A DNA stretch of 64,000 bases from Microbacterium sp. p3-SID336 (lineage in GTDB: Bacteria > Actinomycetota > Actinomycetes > Actinomycetales > Microbacteriaceae), in NCBI RefSeq assembly GCF_025143365.1, contig NZ_JALXPE010000016.1, forward strand, positions 1 through 64,000, given 5' to 3'. The notes beneath the pieces were generated by a model that ran no database searches, had not been told where the DNA came from, and was given only the letters and a program-made list of their open reading frames with translations. Position numbers and translations under genes: made by a program. Below are positions 8,202 to 16,656 of this stretch, one piece after another. The first letter of the stretch is position 1. The number at the start of each line of letters is the position of its first letter.

Positions 8202-8950
8202 GATTCCTCCTCTTTCTCCACTGCGGTCTCGGACCGCTTCTCGACTGATTTCAGCCACCGTCCGACGGTCGTCGGATGGACACCGAGCTCGAACGCGATC
8301 TGTCGGTTCGACAGACCCCGCTTGCTCAATCGGATCGCCTCTTCAGGCCCGCCCATATCCGCGGGCGCCCGGCTCGGCGTAGATGATGCCGCGTGCGTGT
8401 CTTCCGCTGTGACTGCTGTGCTCACTGTTCCGGACGCCAACGCTCGAACCGGCGTACGCTCCAACCTCCCTTCCTGCATCAGGGTCGTGGCCGGGACGAC
8501 ATCGGCATCCTCACCGACGGTCGGCACGGCGCGGCGGTAGCGGCCCAGCTCCACGGTCAAGTGCGTGGCCGCAAGCAGTACGATCGGTGGCACCGATGCC
8601 ACGAGTGCCGCCACTATGCCGGGCACGGTGTCGTCAGCGGCGACCAGTGCGTGCGTGATGTTCGCCGTGATCGACACCAGCGCTGCCCCGGCCAACAGCA
8701 GCCATGGATACCGGGTCGCCGCCCGCCCATACGGTGACAAGGCGACCACCGACATCGTCGCGATGACGATTACCCCGTCCACGATCAACGGCCATACCCA
8801 CGCGAGCCCCACCGCGGTGCCCGCGCGGGACGCGAGGTCCGCGAGCGCGGTGAACGATAGCCAGAACGCGCCGACTCCCAGCAGCACCGTGCCGATGATC
8901 GAGGCACCGACGACCCAGGCACCCATCCGACGCTGCGGCATACCCGTCAC
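8198..8950 (-). CDS. DUF2637 membrane protein with C-terminal HTH
   Basis: This is a 250-aa protein. The N-terminal half has four hydrophobic helices (roughly 10-32, 45-68, 77-99 and 104-128), with WPLIVDGVIVIATMSVVAL characteristic of DUF2637, a family related to Spd/plasmid-spread membrane proteins of actinomycetes. A Thr/Ala-rich linker follows, then a helix-turn-helix at about 205-240 (LSNRQIAFELGVHPTTVGRW). The GTG start overlaps the ArdC-like stop by 4 bp. The combination suggests a membrane-tethered DNA-binding protein in element transfer or segregation; this role is inferred. Confidence 0.85.
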   Translation of the reverse strand: MTGMPQRRMGAWVVGASIIGTVLLGVGAFWLSFTALADLASRAGTAVGLAWVWPLIVDGVIVIATMSVVALSPYGRAATRYPWLLLAGAALVSITANITHALVAADDTVPGIVAALVASVPPIVLLAATHLTVELGRYRRAVPTVGEDADVVPATTLMQEGRLERTPVRALASGTVSTAVTAEDTHAASSTPSRAPADMGGPEEAIRLSKRGLSNRQIAFELGVHPTTVGRWLKSVEKRSETAVEKEEES

Positions 8951-10044
8951 AGCGCCGGCACGGAGACGTCGACCGTCGCCGTCGTGCGCACCGGAGTCGC
9001 CGTACCCAACTCCACCGTCCGGGCCCGCGACGTCTCCCGTTCAGCGTCGGGGCCGGTGCGGTCAAGCCCGGGCGGGTACCCATCGCCGATGCCCGCATCC
9101 GGCAGCTTGTCGAGGATTTCCAGTGCCACGCGACGCACCCGCTCGCCGGTCTCGCGCACCACGTCCACCGGTTCCTTGTCCGCCACCGACTGCGCCCACG
9201 TCGCGACGTAGGGAATCGTGTAGTCGCTGGTGTCCATGCCGTGCGCCGCGCCGATCATCATCGCCACCGACTCCGCTTCTACCTCTCGGATGCCTCGATG
9301 ATGGGTGACGGCCTCAGCCGGGTCGTGCATGCGGACGTGCCCGAGTTCGTGCGCCAGCGTCTTCACCCGCGCTGCATCGTCCATGTCCGCGCGAACTGCG
9401 ACAACCTTCGTGTCGTAGATCGTCACGCCATTCGCTCCCCAGATGGAAGTCGCATCCACCGCGTCCTGCAACTCGAATCCCTCCGTCGCGACCTGGGCGG
9501 CGAGCCCCGCCCACAGCCCGGCCGGCGCCTCTCCTTCGAGCAGCCGCGGCATTGGCCGCTCCGGGATCTCCGACCCGCTGGTCTGCGTCACATCCCACAC
9601 GTAGGCGGGCTTCACGTTGACGATCCTCGAACGCACCACCTCGCCTGCTGCAGGTTTCTCCCGGGCTTGCAGTCTGCGCCACGACATCGGATCGGAGGGA
9701 TCTTTCGACGCGAATCGCCCCATCACCGGGGCGTAGATCATGTACCCGGATTGGCCCTTGTCGACCGACCGGTCGAGTTGTTTCCACTGGTTGAACCCCG
9801 CTACGTACGTCGGCACCGGCGTCGATACTCGTCCCTGTTCGTATGCGTCGGTGTGCTGGGCGTAGATCAGCAGTGTGTTCCGAAAACTCCGAGATCTGAA
9901 CCGGGCCGCGAACTCGATTGCCCTCTTCCAATCCTCACCCGTCGTCAGCCCCGCGACGGCAGTCTCGAGCTTCTCCGCCATCTCGTCGAGCTTGGCTTCA
10001 CGCGCCGCCTGCACCTCGGCCGGTGAACGTCTCATTCGGGCCAC
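8947..10044 (-). CDS. ArdC-like protein with ImmA/IrrE-type metallopeptidase domain
   Basis: This is a 365-aa protein. The N-terminal ArdC ssDNA-binding-like domain (about 15-130) includes SRSFRNTLLIYAQ and FNQWKQLDRSVDKGQSG. The C-terminal half has the zinc site HELGH at 232-236 with a downstream glutamate in REVEAESVA (about 252-260), as in the ImmA/IrrE family. ArdC of plasmid pSa protects incoming ssDNA from host nucleases and shows antirestriction activity. It heads a coupled operon with the DUF2637 gene. Its presence on an element that also carries a defence operon is notable. Confidence 0.87.
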   Translation of the reverse strand: MARMRRSPAEVQAAREAKLDEMAEKLETAVAGLTTGEDWKRAIEFAARFRSRSFRNTLLIYAQHTDAYEQGRVSTPVPTYVAGFNQWKQLDRSVDKGQSGYMIYAPVMGRFASKDPSDPMSWRRLQAREKPAAGEVVRSRIVNVKPAYVWDVTQTSGSEIPERPMPRLLEGEAPAGLWAGLAAQVATEGFELQDAVDATSIWGANGVTIYDTKVVAVRADMDDAARVKTLAHELGHVRMHDPAEAVTHHRGIREVEAESVAMMIGAAHGMDTSDYTIPYVATWAQSVADKEPVDVVRETGERVRRVALEILDKLPDAGIGDGYPPGLDRTGPDAERETSRARTVELGTATPVRTTATVDVSVPAL

Positions 10045-10346
10045 TCAGACCACCGCCTTCACGTCCGCACCGACCACGCTCGGATCGGCTATTCGTGAGG
10101 ACAGGTGCGCGCGTCACACCCCACAAGTCCGTGCTGGAGGTGACCTCGGGAACCTGCTGCTGTCCCGCGAGTAACCATCCCGGGTGCCCGGCACTCCCGA
10201 GCCGCCATCGCCCTCTCGCTACTCTCCGCCGCTCATCCTGTTCGCCGTCGCGTGTCCAGATTCCTCCCGAGTTGCGGGCTGGCGCTGTCGCCGCTTCTGC
10301 ACGGAAAGTCAGGCGGTCACCGCTGACGCGGTGGCAGCACTGGTTG

Positions 10347-10365
10347 GGCAATCCTGCGGATTGCC
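10347..10365. other. Perfect 8-bp hairpin GGCAATCC-TGC-GGATTGCC
   Basis: The arms 10347-10354 and 10358-10365 are exact inverted repeats around a 3-nt loop. On the plus strand a TTTCGG run follows, too weak for a clear terminator. An operator or oriT-type stem is possible. Confidence 0.5.
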
Positions 10366-10414
10366 TTTCGGCTGCTTGATTGTGCGGGACCATTCCCTTC
10401 TGCGCAAGGCACGC

Positions 10415-10470
10415 AAAAAATCTCCCCGATAGTAGATCTCCTTCCCCTGGCGTGGGGGAGGAGATTTTTT
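10415..10470 (+). terminator. Terminator hairpin with a competing upstream arm, in the parB-like leader
   Basis: A 12-bp stem (10436-10447 with 10454-10465, one G-U pair, 6-nt loop) ends in a T run to 10470, a classic intrinsic terminator for plus-strand transcripts. An upstream arm, AAAAAATCTCC at 10415-10425, is exactly complementary to GGAGATTTTTT at 10460-10470, so two structures compete for the same 3' arm. It lies 131 nt before the parB-like ATG, which suggests transcription attenuation; a simple bidirectional terminator is the alternative. Confidence 0.65.
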
Positions 10471-10600
10471 GACTCTTCGGCCTTGCGCATTCATTCCTGG
10501 CCCCTTTTCTCGGCATGTGCCGAAAGGCAATGGCAGGGAGGGAACAGCCACACCACCGGGTGTGACGGCCCTCCGGGATTCAGGAAAGGAACCGAAAGCC

Positions 10601-12253
10601 ATGACCATCATCGACACCACCCCGACCCAGGCCGCAGACCTCACCCCCGCCCAGGAGGCCGTGCAAGGACCGGAGGTTCGCCGGATCAGCCCCCACGCCC
10701 TCGTCGTGGAGGACAACATCCGCTCACAGGTCGACCTCGACCGGGCATTCGTCAACTCGATCAAGCTCCACGGCGTGATCGTGCCCATCCTCGCTCACCC
10801 CGACCAGGACGGAAACATCATCGTCCGCGACGGCCAGCGCCGCACCCTCGCCGCCCGCGAGGCAGACGCCGAGGACGTGCCCGTCTACGTCGTGGACGCC
10901 TCCGACGAGAAGCGCATCCGCATCATCCAGCAGTACATCACCAATGAACACCGCGCAGGCCTCACCGACACCGACCGGGCCGAGGCATGGCGGCAGTTGG
11001 CGCTGGACGGGATGAGCGTCACCGCGATCGCCAAGCAGACCGGCACCAAGCGCACCACCGTCAAGACCGGTCTTGCCGTCGCCGAAAGCGACATCGCCAA
11101 GACCGCCGTCACCCAGCACGCCCTCACCCTCGACCAGGCACTCATACTCACCGAGTTCGAGGACGACCCGGACGCGCTGGCCGAACTCACCAGCATCGCC
11201 GCACGCGACCCGGAATCGTTCGACCACTACGCCCAGCGGCACCTGGACGACAAGGCCACCAAGGAGGAAATCGCGGCCCTGCGCGCCCAGTACGAAGCAG
11301 ACGGATACATCGTCGTGGACTACCCGGCATGGGGCGACGAGGACGTGGCGTTCTTCCATGACCTCCTCACCGCCGACGGCGAGCGCGTCACCGAGGAGAA
11401 CTACGCCGGGAAGGACGGGCACGCCGTCGCTATCGGGGAGCGGTGGGGGAGCATCGACGTCGCGCACGTCGTTGTGAACTGGCGTGAGCACGGCCTGACC
11501 TCCATCCGGCACAGCCAGCCCACCACCCGATCCGGGGCGATGACCGAGGAGGAGAAGGCCGAACGTCGCCGCGTCGTCGCGAACAACAAGGCATGGGTCA
11601 GCGCGGAGAAGGTGCGCCGCGCATGGGTGACCAAGTTGCTCGGCCGGAAGCGTCTGCCCTCTCAGGCGCTCGCGTTCGCGGCAACCGTGATCGCGGACAG
11701 CCGTTACGAGGTCGCCCGCGCCGCAAACGACGGGCACGACATGGCCGCGACCCTCCTGGGCCTCGACGGTCAGCGCCACTACGGGCAGCCGCACCCCATC
11801 GCCGCGATGACCCAGGCCACCCCGACCAAGGCCGGACACGCACTGCTCGCCGTCGCACTCGGCGCTATGGAAGCGGCAACCGACAAGAACAGTTGGCGCA
11901 ACCCCAACGAGTCCATCCGCCAGTACCTCGACCAGCTCGCCGCATGGGGATACACCCTCTCCGACGTCGAAACCCTCATCACCGACCCCGACAGCGCCAC
12001 CCCCGGCGAGGACGCTCCGACCCCCACCGAGGAAACGGATGCCGCCGACGAGGAGAGCGGCACGGACGAGGACGAGGCAACCAGTGACGCCGACGACGAG
12101 GAGAACGGGCCGGAGGACGTGACCGCGCTCGAGAACCCCGCCGACGACGAGGAGCCGTCCACCGAGACGGACGCCGCCGACGCCACCGAGGCACGCGGCA
12201 CAGACGAGGACAACGCGACCGACGCTGGGGCCGAGGTCGCAGACGCCGCCTGA
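10601..12253 (+). CDS. ParB/KorB-like nuclease-domain DNA-binding protein
   Basis: This is a 550-aa protein. The ParB N-terminal domain contains DGQRRTLAA at residues 77-85 (GxRR-type box) and QYITNEHRAGLT at about 111-122 (box II). The HTH at about 138-160 contains VTAIAKQTGTKRTTVKTG. Residues 430-550 are an acidic Asp/Glu/Thr/Ala-rich tail. Such proteins are common on actinobacterial plasmids and integrative elements; no ParA is visible here, so partition is not proven. The ATG at 10601 follows AGGAAAGGA. It is separated from the dprA-like gene by 97 bp including a hairpin. Confidence 0.85.
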   Translation: MTIIDTTPTQAADLTPAQEAVQGPEVRRISPHALVVEDNIRSQVDLDRAFVNSIKLHGVIVPILAHPDQDGNIIVRDGQRRTLAAREADAEDVPVYVVDASDEKRIRIIQQYITNEHRAGLTDTDRAEAWRQLALDGMSVTAIAKQTGTKRTTVKTGLAVAESDIAKTAVTQHALTLDQALILTEFEDDPDALAELTSIAARDPESFDHYAQRHLDDKATKEEIAALRAQYEADGYIVVDYPAWGDEDVAFFHDLLTADGERVTEENYAGKDGHAVAIGERWGSIDVAHVVVNWREHGLTSIRHSQPTTRSGAMTEEEKAERRRVVANNKAWVSAEKVRRAWVTKLLGRKRLPSQALAFAATVIADSRYEVARAANDGHDMAATLLGLDGQRHYGQPHPIAAMTQATPTKAGHALLAVALGAMEAATDKNSWRNPNESIRQYLDQLAAWGYTLSDVETLITDPDSATPGEDAPTPTEETDAADEESGTDEDEATSDADDEENGPEDVTALENPADDEEPSTETDAADATEARGTDEDNATDAGAEVADAA

Positions 12254-12272
12254 CCCGCCGTCAATAACCACA

Positions 12273-12309
12273 GGGGCCGGCCATCGCATCGCCGTCGGTG
12301 ACCGGCCCC
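12273..12309 (+). terminator. GC-rich hairpin after the parB-like gene
   Basis: GGGGCCGG (12273-12280) pairs with CCGGCCCC (12302-12309) across a 21-nt loop, followed by CTCCCTCTTTC. It is probably a weak terminator or mRNA-stabilising stem between the two genes. Confidence 0.4.
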
Positions 12310-12350
12310 GCTCCCTCTTTCCGTTTCGCGACCTCACAGGAGCAGACATC

Positions 12351-13235
12351 ATGAGCACCCAGATTCTCGACCGCATCACCGCCGACCCCGACCAGCAGGA
12401 ACGCTACGCACGCATCGCGCTGGCCTGTCTGACCATCCCCGGCGAACCGAACCCGCCCGCCGTCCGTCTCACCGGCACCAACGGCCCCGCCGTCGTCCAG
12501 CACACCCTCGATACGCTCCCGCCCGCCATCGCAGAACAGACCGTGATCGACGCCCTCGACAGCGCCGCAGACGGCACCCACCGGGTACTCATCCCCACGG
12601 ACCCGGAATGGCCCACCGGGCTCGACGACCTCGGCACGGAACGCCCCGTCGCTCTCTGGGCATCCGGAGACCTCGACCTCCTCACCGGCACCCCCGCCCG
12701 AGCCGTGACGATCACCGGAGCCAGAGCCGCCACGAGCTACGGCGACCACGCCGCCGCCGAACTCGCCCACGACCTCACCAGTACCGGGCGCAGCATCATC
12801 ACCGGAGGCGCGTACGGGATCGACGCCGTCGCCACCCGCGCAACCCTCGCCGCATCCGGACACCCCATCGTCGTCCTCGCATCCGGCATCGACCGCCCCT
12901 ACCCGGCAGGCAACACCGGCCTGCTACATCAGGTCACCGAGCAGGGCCTCGTGCTCACCGAGACCCCGCCGAGTGTTGCACCGACCCGCTCCCGGTTCGT
13001 TGCACGCACCCGCATCCTTGCAGCGCTCGCCGCTGCAACCGTGATCGTGGAAGCCGGAGCGCGCTCGGGCGCACCCCAGGTCGCGCACACCGCGCACCGC
13101 CTCGCGCGCACCGTGGGAGCAGTGCCCGGCCCGATCACGAGCACCACCAGCACGGGATGCCACCTCCTCATCCAAGCGGGCATCGCCCGCCTCATCACCA
13201 GCGCCGACGACCTCGCCCCCACCGTGGACGAGTAA
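12351..13235 (+). CDS. DprA-like DNA-processing protein
   Basis: This 294-aa protein has a Rossmann-like DprA fold. GARAATSYGDHAA at 123-135 matches the GSRxxS-YG motif, TGGAYGIDAVA at 151-161 the SGGAxGID motif, and VLASGIDRPYPAGN at 175-188 follows. The usual FPxRNRIIAGL segment is changed to RFVARTRILAAL (215-226), so the conserved asparagine is lost. Chromosomal DprA loads RecA on ssDNA in transformation; element-borne copies may process incoming single strands or act in defence. An acidic end replaces the usual C-terminal winged helix. Confidence 0.85.
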   Translation: MSTQILDRITADPDQQERYARIALACLTIPGEPNPPAVRLTGTNGPAVVQHTLDTLPPAIAEQTVIDALDSAADGTHRVLIPTDPEWPTGLDDLGTERPVALWASGDLDLLTGTPARAVTITGARAATSYGDHAAAELAHDLTSTGRSIITGGAYGIDAVATRATLAASGHPIVVLASGIDRPYPAGNTGLLHQVTEQGLVLTETPPSVAPTRSRFVARTRILAALAAATVIVEAGARSGAPQVAHTAHRLARTVGAVPGPITSTTSTGCHLLIQAGIARLITSADDLAPTVDE

Positions 13236-14108
13236 CCGCCAGCACCCCCGGACGGCGCCGACCGCGTTACCAAGCCACGGTCGGCACCGCCCGAACCCCT
13301 CTCACACCGCACCCTGCGCCCGACCCTCGCCGCCAGCACCATGACCAGCCCACGCACCCAGCACCCGGCGCCAGCTCCGCCTCCGCTCGACCCGAAACCG
13401 GCCCCGCGGACCTCCTCCACCACGCTCCGCACCCGCTCTTCTCACAGTCGGATACACGTCTTGCATTTACACGCCGATCGAGCATTATTGCGGCAGAAGC
13501 CTCTTCCGCGCCCGCGTCGATGCGACCTCGCCGCCGCTACGCAGCGATCCCGCTCTCGCTCGATAAAACAGCCGACACCGCACGCGCGCCCGCGCCTGAA
13601 ACTTGCCGAGACATCGACCCGGGCCCGAGAAATCACCACGCGCGCAACTCCACAGCTCGCGCTACGGCCGAACAGGGATCGAGCCTCACCACCACCGGCG
13701 CTCACACCGCCGACAACGGCGACCGGAGCCGAAACACCCCGGCACCGCGCCCGCCATACGCGATGGCGAGGCGAACGTGCTCCGCAACACGCACGCGCAC
13801 AACAGCCCGCACATCACACCCGCAACACGAAGCCCCCGCAGCATGTTGCACACAGCAAAGGCCCCGGCAGCTCCAAGCGTGCTGCACGCCTCGCGCCCGC
13901 ACATCCGCGACCTGTAACATCCCTGCACGGACCCGATGCACCGCAAGAAGGAAGCCCTAGCGGCACCATGCAACACCCGGTACCATCGACAGCACCCGGC
14001 GGGCAATTACATGCTTCAGGATTCAGGACGCACCATCGGTGCGAAGGGGCCCAGCCACCAACAACACAACCGAGCACGAATGTGCTCGACCGTTGAAGGA
14101 GGCCCCTG
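13236..14108. other. 873-bp region without a convincing gene; strong C+A bias on the plus strand
   Basis: Long open frames exist here, but their products are almost all Arg, His, Pro, Thr and Ala with no fold-like pattern, as expected from a C-rich strand with few stops. The region holds a hairpin at 14029-14043 (CGCACC-ATC-GGTGCG), another at 14071-14088, a tandem TTCAGGA pair near 14016, and TGCAAC/GTTGCA hexamers at 13845 and 13969 plus three more in the end of the dprA-like gene. A noncoding RNA, centromere-like or transfer-origin site is possible. Confidence 0.45.
14071..14088. promoter_or_regulatory. Perfect 7-bp inverted repeat before the small membrane gene
   Basis: CGAGCAC (14071-14077) and GTGCTCG (14082-14088) flank GAAT, 20 bp upstream of the next ATG and just before its ribosome site. 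It could be an operator or a leader hairpin. Confidence 0.45.
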
Positions 14109-14546
14109 ATGTTCCTCATCTCACTCGCCATGCGCCCCGCCGCCGCCGTCTACAACTGGTGCCAGCGGTGGCTCCCCAGCAATCGACTCGTCACGCTCCT
14201 ACGCACGCGGCGAGGCTACCGTTGGGGCGTGCCCGCCGTGCTCCTCGGCGCCCTGTACTTCGTCGTCGGGATCGGCTGCTACGGTGCTGTCCGCCTCGGA
14301 CATACCGAATGGCTCTACCTCGGCATGCTCGTCTTCTGGTGGACCGCCCTCAAACTCGCCGTCCACGGCGTGACGGCGACCATCCGTCTCCTCATCGCCC
14401 GCGGCCACGAGAACCTCGCCGTCCGCGCCGCCATCCGCAACGAACGCCGCATCGCCGTCGCAGAAGGTCGAACGGCGCCGACCCACACCGTCGCCGAACG
14501 CCGCCGCATTACCGGTGACGTAAGGCACACCTTGCTCGCGCAGTGA
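14109..14546 (+). CDS. Small membrane protein of the mobile region
   Basis: This is a 145-aa protein with two clear membrane helices (about residues 41-62, ending in YFVVGIGCYG, and 68-92 around YLGMLVFWWTALKLAVHGV) and a basic, Arg-rich C-terminal tail. It has an excellent AAGGAGG ribosome site at 14096-14102. I do not recognise a named family, though small proteins of this shape occur in actinobacterial conjugative elements. It converges on the end of the defence operon. Confidence 0.65.
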   Translation: MFLISLAMRPAAAVYNWCQRWLPSNRLVTLLRTRRGYRWGVPAVLLGALYFVVGIGCYGAVRLGHTEWLYLGMLVFWWTALKLAVHGVTATIRLLIARGHENLAVRAAIRNERRIAVAEGRTAPTHTVAERRRITGDVRHTLLAQ

Positions 14547-14582
14547 GAGACACCGGCCGACAGCCCTCCTTAACTCTGACGG

Positions 14583-14623
14583 CCGCCCAGAGCCATAACT
14601 CCGAGTATGCAACTTCTGGGCGG
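14583..14623. terminator. Stem between convergent genes
   Basis: CCGCCCAGA (14583-14591) is exactly complementary to TCTGGGCGG (14615-14623), with a 23-nt loop. Its position between the small membrane gene and the end of drmB suits a shared terminator, but no T run follows. Confidence 0.35.
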
Positions 14624-14730
14624 GCCGATACGACCAGACTCGTACTCGATGCCCCATAGTTTGCGCATGAGCACCGCCCCCGAGTGGCGATGGGACTGGT
14701 CGTCAGATGGTATCTTCCTTCGGAAACGCT

Positions 14731-16656
14731 TCAGTCTGAGAACGCGTCGGAGAAGTAGCCCAGCTTCGGGTCGTCCAGAGTGCCGATTACGAGACCTCGA
14801 TCGAGGAATCGATTGAACTCCTCACAGCTGGTCTCGGGGAGGAGCCCACAGGCGTGACACGCCGCAAGGTTGCAGGAGTCCGGTCCCTGCCCCTTCTCGC
14901 CTGCATCCATACACACCGGATCAGTCGAGCACCAGTGAGCGTCCGCCAGTGCAGAGGCAAAAACTTGCCGCAGGTTGTCCGGGCGTGCCATGCGAACAAG
15001 TCCGCCCATCGTCCCTTCTGAGTCGCCCGCCGCTGTGTAGATCAGTACGCCGGCCATGTTCCGATCGGCCGAGTCAGAGACGTAGAGACGCTCCCGGAGC
15101 GAAGCCGAGCTGTAGCCGCAGGCGAAGATGAACTCGTTGATCAAGAGATGCGACAGCGTATGCAGCAGCACGAACCTTGGGCTAATCGTCCGCCCCTGCA
15201 ACCCGCGCTGGCTTGCCACTGATCCGTAGTGATCGGTGATCCGCTGGGCGCGTGCCTGAACCTCCGCACGCCCCTCCCAGGCTGCAAGGCGTGTCCCATC
15301 GAGTTCGAAGTAGATTCCTTCACCCTTGACCACATAGGCCGGCAGCCAATCCTGTGCAGGGGTCAAGCTGGCACGCCTGAGCATCGCCTTCCCCTCCGTC
15401 AGCTTCAGCTCGCCGTCGCGAACTCGCGTAAACCCCCGCAACGCGCGCGTCTCCCGAAGCACATCGATCGACCTCACGCGAGAGAGGTGGCTTGCTAGAT
15501 CAGCGTGAAGACCGGGGTCGGATGCCGCGAGGAAGTCATCTTTCGGTGTCTCGCGAATCTTCACGTATTCCGGATGCCGCCAGATGTCGTCGCTCGTCAG
15601 GCTCTCCGCGTCGACCGGAGTCTCGACTGGCTCCTCCCCGCTGCTCTCGCCGATGCCGAACTGATCTTGGTATGCCGCCAGTAACTCGTCGTCCGAAATG
15701 GGAGCGAAGAGTTCGGGCGGGACGTTTCGCTCCAGCAGCTTCCGTAGCTGCCCGCCCGACACCTCATCAAGACTCAACTGAAACACGTTGTTGAAGGTCG
15801 TGCTGACAGCAGGGTGTCGGAGCAGCTGATGGACCTCCTCGCTGACGGCTCCCTCACGTCGAGGGAGATAGATCGAGGACTCCACCTTGGGGAAGTAGAC
15901 GTTTCCAGCAGCGCGCAGGGCGCCTCGAATCGGTTGATCGCAAACACCGTCAAGCTGCGCTAACCAGGGCCGAGCCCCACCGCAGAGATAGGGCTGTTCG
16001 GGCGAAACGAGCTGATCGCTGAGATTGGTGTGCTCCTCGCCGTTCTTGTCGAATCGGGCCTCGGTGACCCCTCGAAGCGAGCGCTCCTGCTTGCAGGTAT
16101 CGCAGGTTACGACCTGCCCTTCGAGCCCGCCGCCTCCGCGTGATACGAGGCGCAAGGTGCCCGTACATGATGGGTTGGCCGATCGATGCACCCACTTGTC
16201 AAAGGGAAAGTCATCCAGGTGTCCTCGGGCGCAGATCGCCACGAACGGAACCTGCGACATCTTCGGCTTGTACTTCTTGTCGGCATGCTCCTTGTCCTGG
16301 CACTCAACGAGCGTCTTCATCGTGAGCTTGCTGAGTTCCAGACGCTTGCAATAGATGCAGAACGACCATCGGGGGAAGCGCAACACGGGCACGGTAAGTC
16401 GGACGTTTCGCAAGTCGCTGCCCTGGCCTGACGGCCTGTAGTCCGGTGGCAGTCGGAACTCGGAGACTTTGAGGCGAGACTCAAGCCGCCAGTCGTGTTC
16501 CTGGTACTCCTCCATCGCGAGAGCGCTTTGGTCGACGACCTCGTACCAGTGATCAAGACCAGCAGTGATCACTGAGGTCCCATTCACAAGCACGCTCATG
16601 GCCCCCACGCCGAATGGAGTCACTAGCTGCGCTCGGCGCATTGCTCCAGTGCTCAT
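14731..16656 (-). CDS. drmB: DISARM protein DrmB (DUF1998)
   Basis: This is a 641-aa protein. N-terminal Cys pairs (C100/C103, C142, C185/C188) suggest zinc sites. The DUF1998 region near the C-terminus contains HTLSHLLINEFIFACGYSS, GVLIYTAAGDSEGTMGGLV and a final cysteine cluster (SCNLAACHACGLLP and TSCEEF). In DISARM, DrmB binds the DrmA helicase, and together they engage DNA carrying a 5' overhang. The start at 16656 overlaps the drmA TGA by 4 bp. It is the last gene of the operon. Confidence 0.92.
   Translation of the reverse strand: MSTGAMRRAQLVTPFGVGAMSVLVNGTSVITAGLDHWYEVVDQSALAMEEYQEHDWRLESRLKVSEFRLPPDYRPSGQGSDLRNVRLTVPVLRFPRWSFCIYCKRLELSKLTMKTLVECQDKEHADKKYKPKMSQVPFVAICARGHLDDFPFDKWVHRSANPSCTGTLRLVSRGGGGLEGQVVTCDTCKQERSLRGVTEARFDKNGEEHTNLSDQLVSPEQPYLCGGARPWLAQLDGVCDQPIRGALRAAGNVYFPKVESSIYLPRREGAVSEEVHQLLRHPAVSTTFNNVFQLSLDEVSGGQLRKLLERNVPPELFAPISDDELLAAYQDQFGIGESSGEEPVETPVDAESLTSDDIWRHPEYVKIRETPKDDFLAASDPGLHADLASHLSRVRSIDVLRETRALRGFTRVRDGELKLTEGKAMLRRASLTPAQDWLPAYVVKGEGIYFELDGTRLAAWEGRAEVQARAQRITDHYGSVASQRGLQGRTISPRFVLLHTLSHLLINEFIFACGYSSASLRERLYVSDSADRNMAGVLIYTAAGDSEGTMGGLVRMARPDNLRQVFASALADAHWCSTDPVCMDAGEKGQGPDSCNLAACHACGLLPETSCEEFNRFLDRGLVIGTLDDPKLGYFSDAFSD

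Larger units (their letters stand above)
10045..10600. other. Gene-free divergent region between ardC-like and parB-like genes
   Basis: No convincing gene lies in these 556 bp. The region separates two divergent operons and must hold both promoters. It contains a perfect 8-bp hairpin near 10347 and a pair of mutually exclusive hairpins at 10415-10470. It could also contain an origin of transfer or a small RNA, but nothing proves this. Confidence 0.5.

Noticed and set aside
9998..10516. A 172-codon minus-strand frame through the divergent promoter region
   Set aside because: It spans both strong hairpins, overlaps the ArdC-like start and shows no protein-like pattern.
12608..13960. A 450-codon plus-strand open frame across the dprA-like gene and the following gap
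   Set aside because: The product is dominated by Arg, His and Pro with no domain pattern and overlaps dprA in another frame.
13341..14096. A 251-codon open frame in the gene-free region
   Set aside because: Low-complexity Arg/Pro/Thr/His composition, no ribosome site, and C-rich DNA that lacks stop codons by composition.
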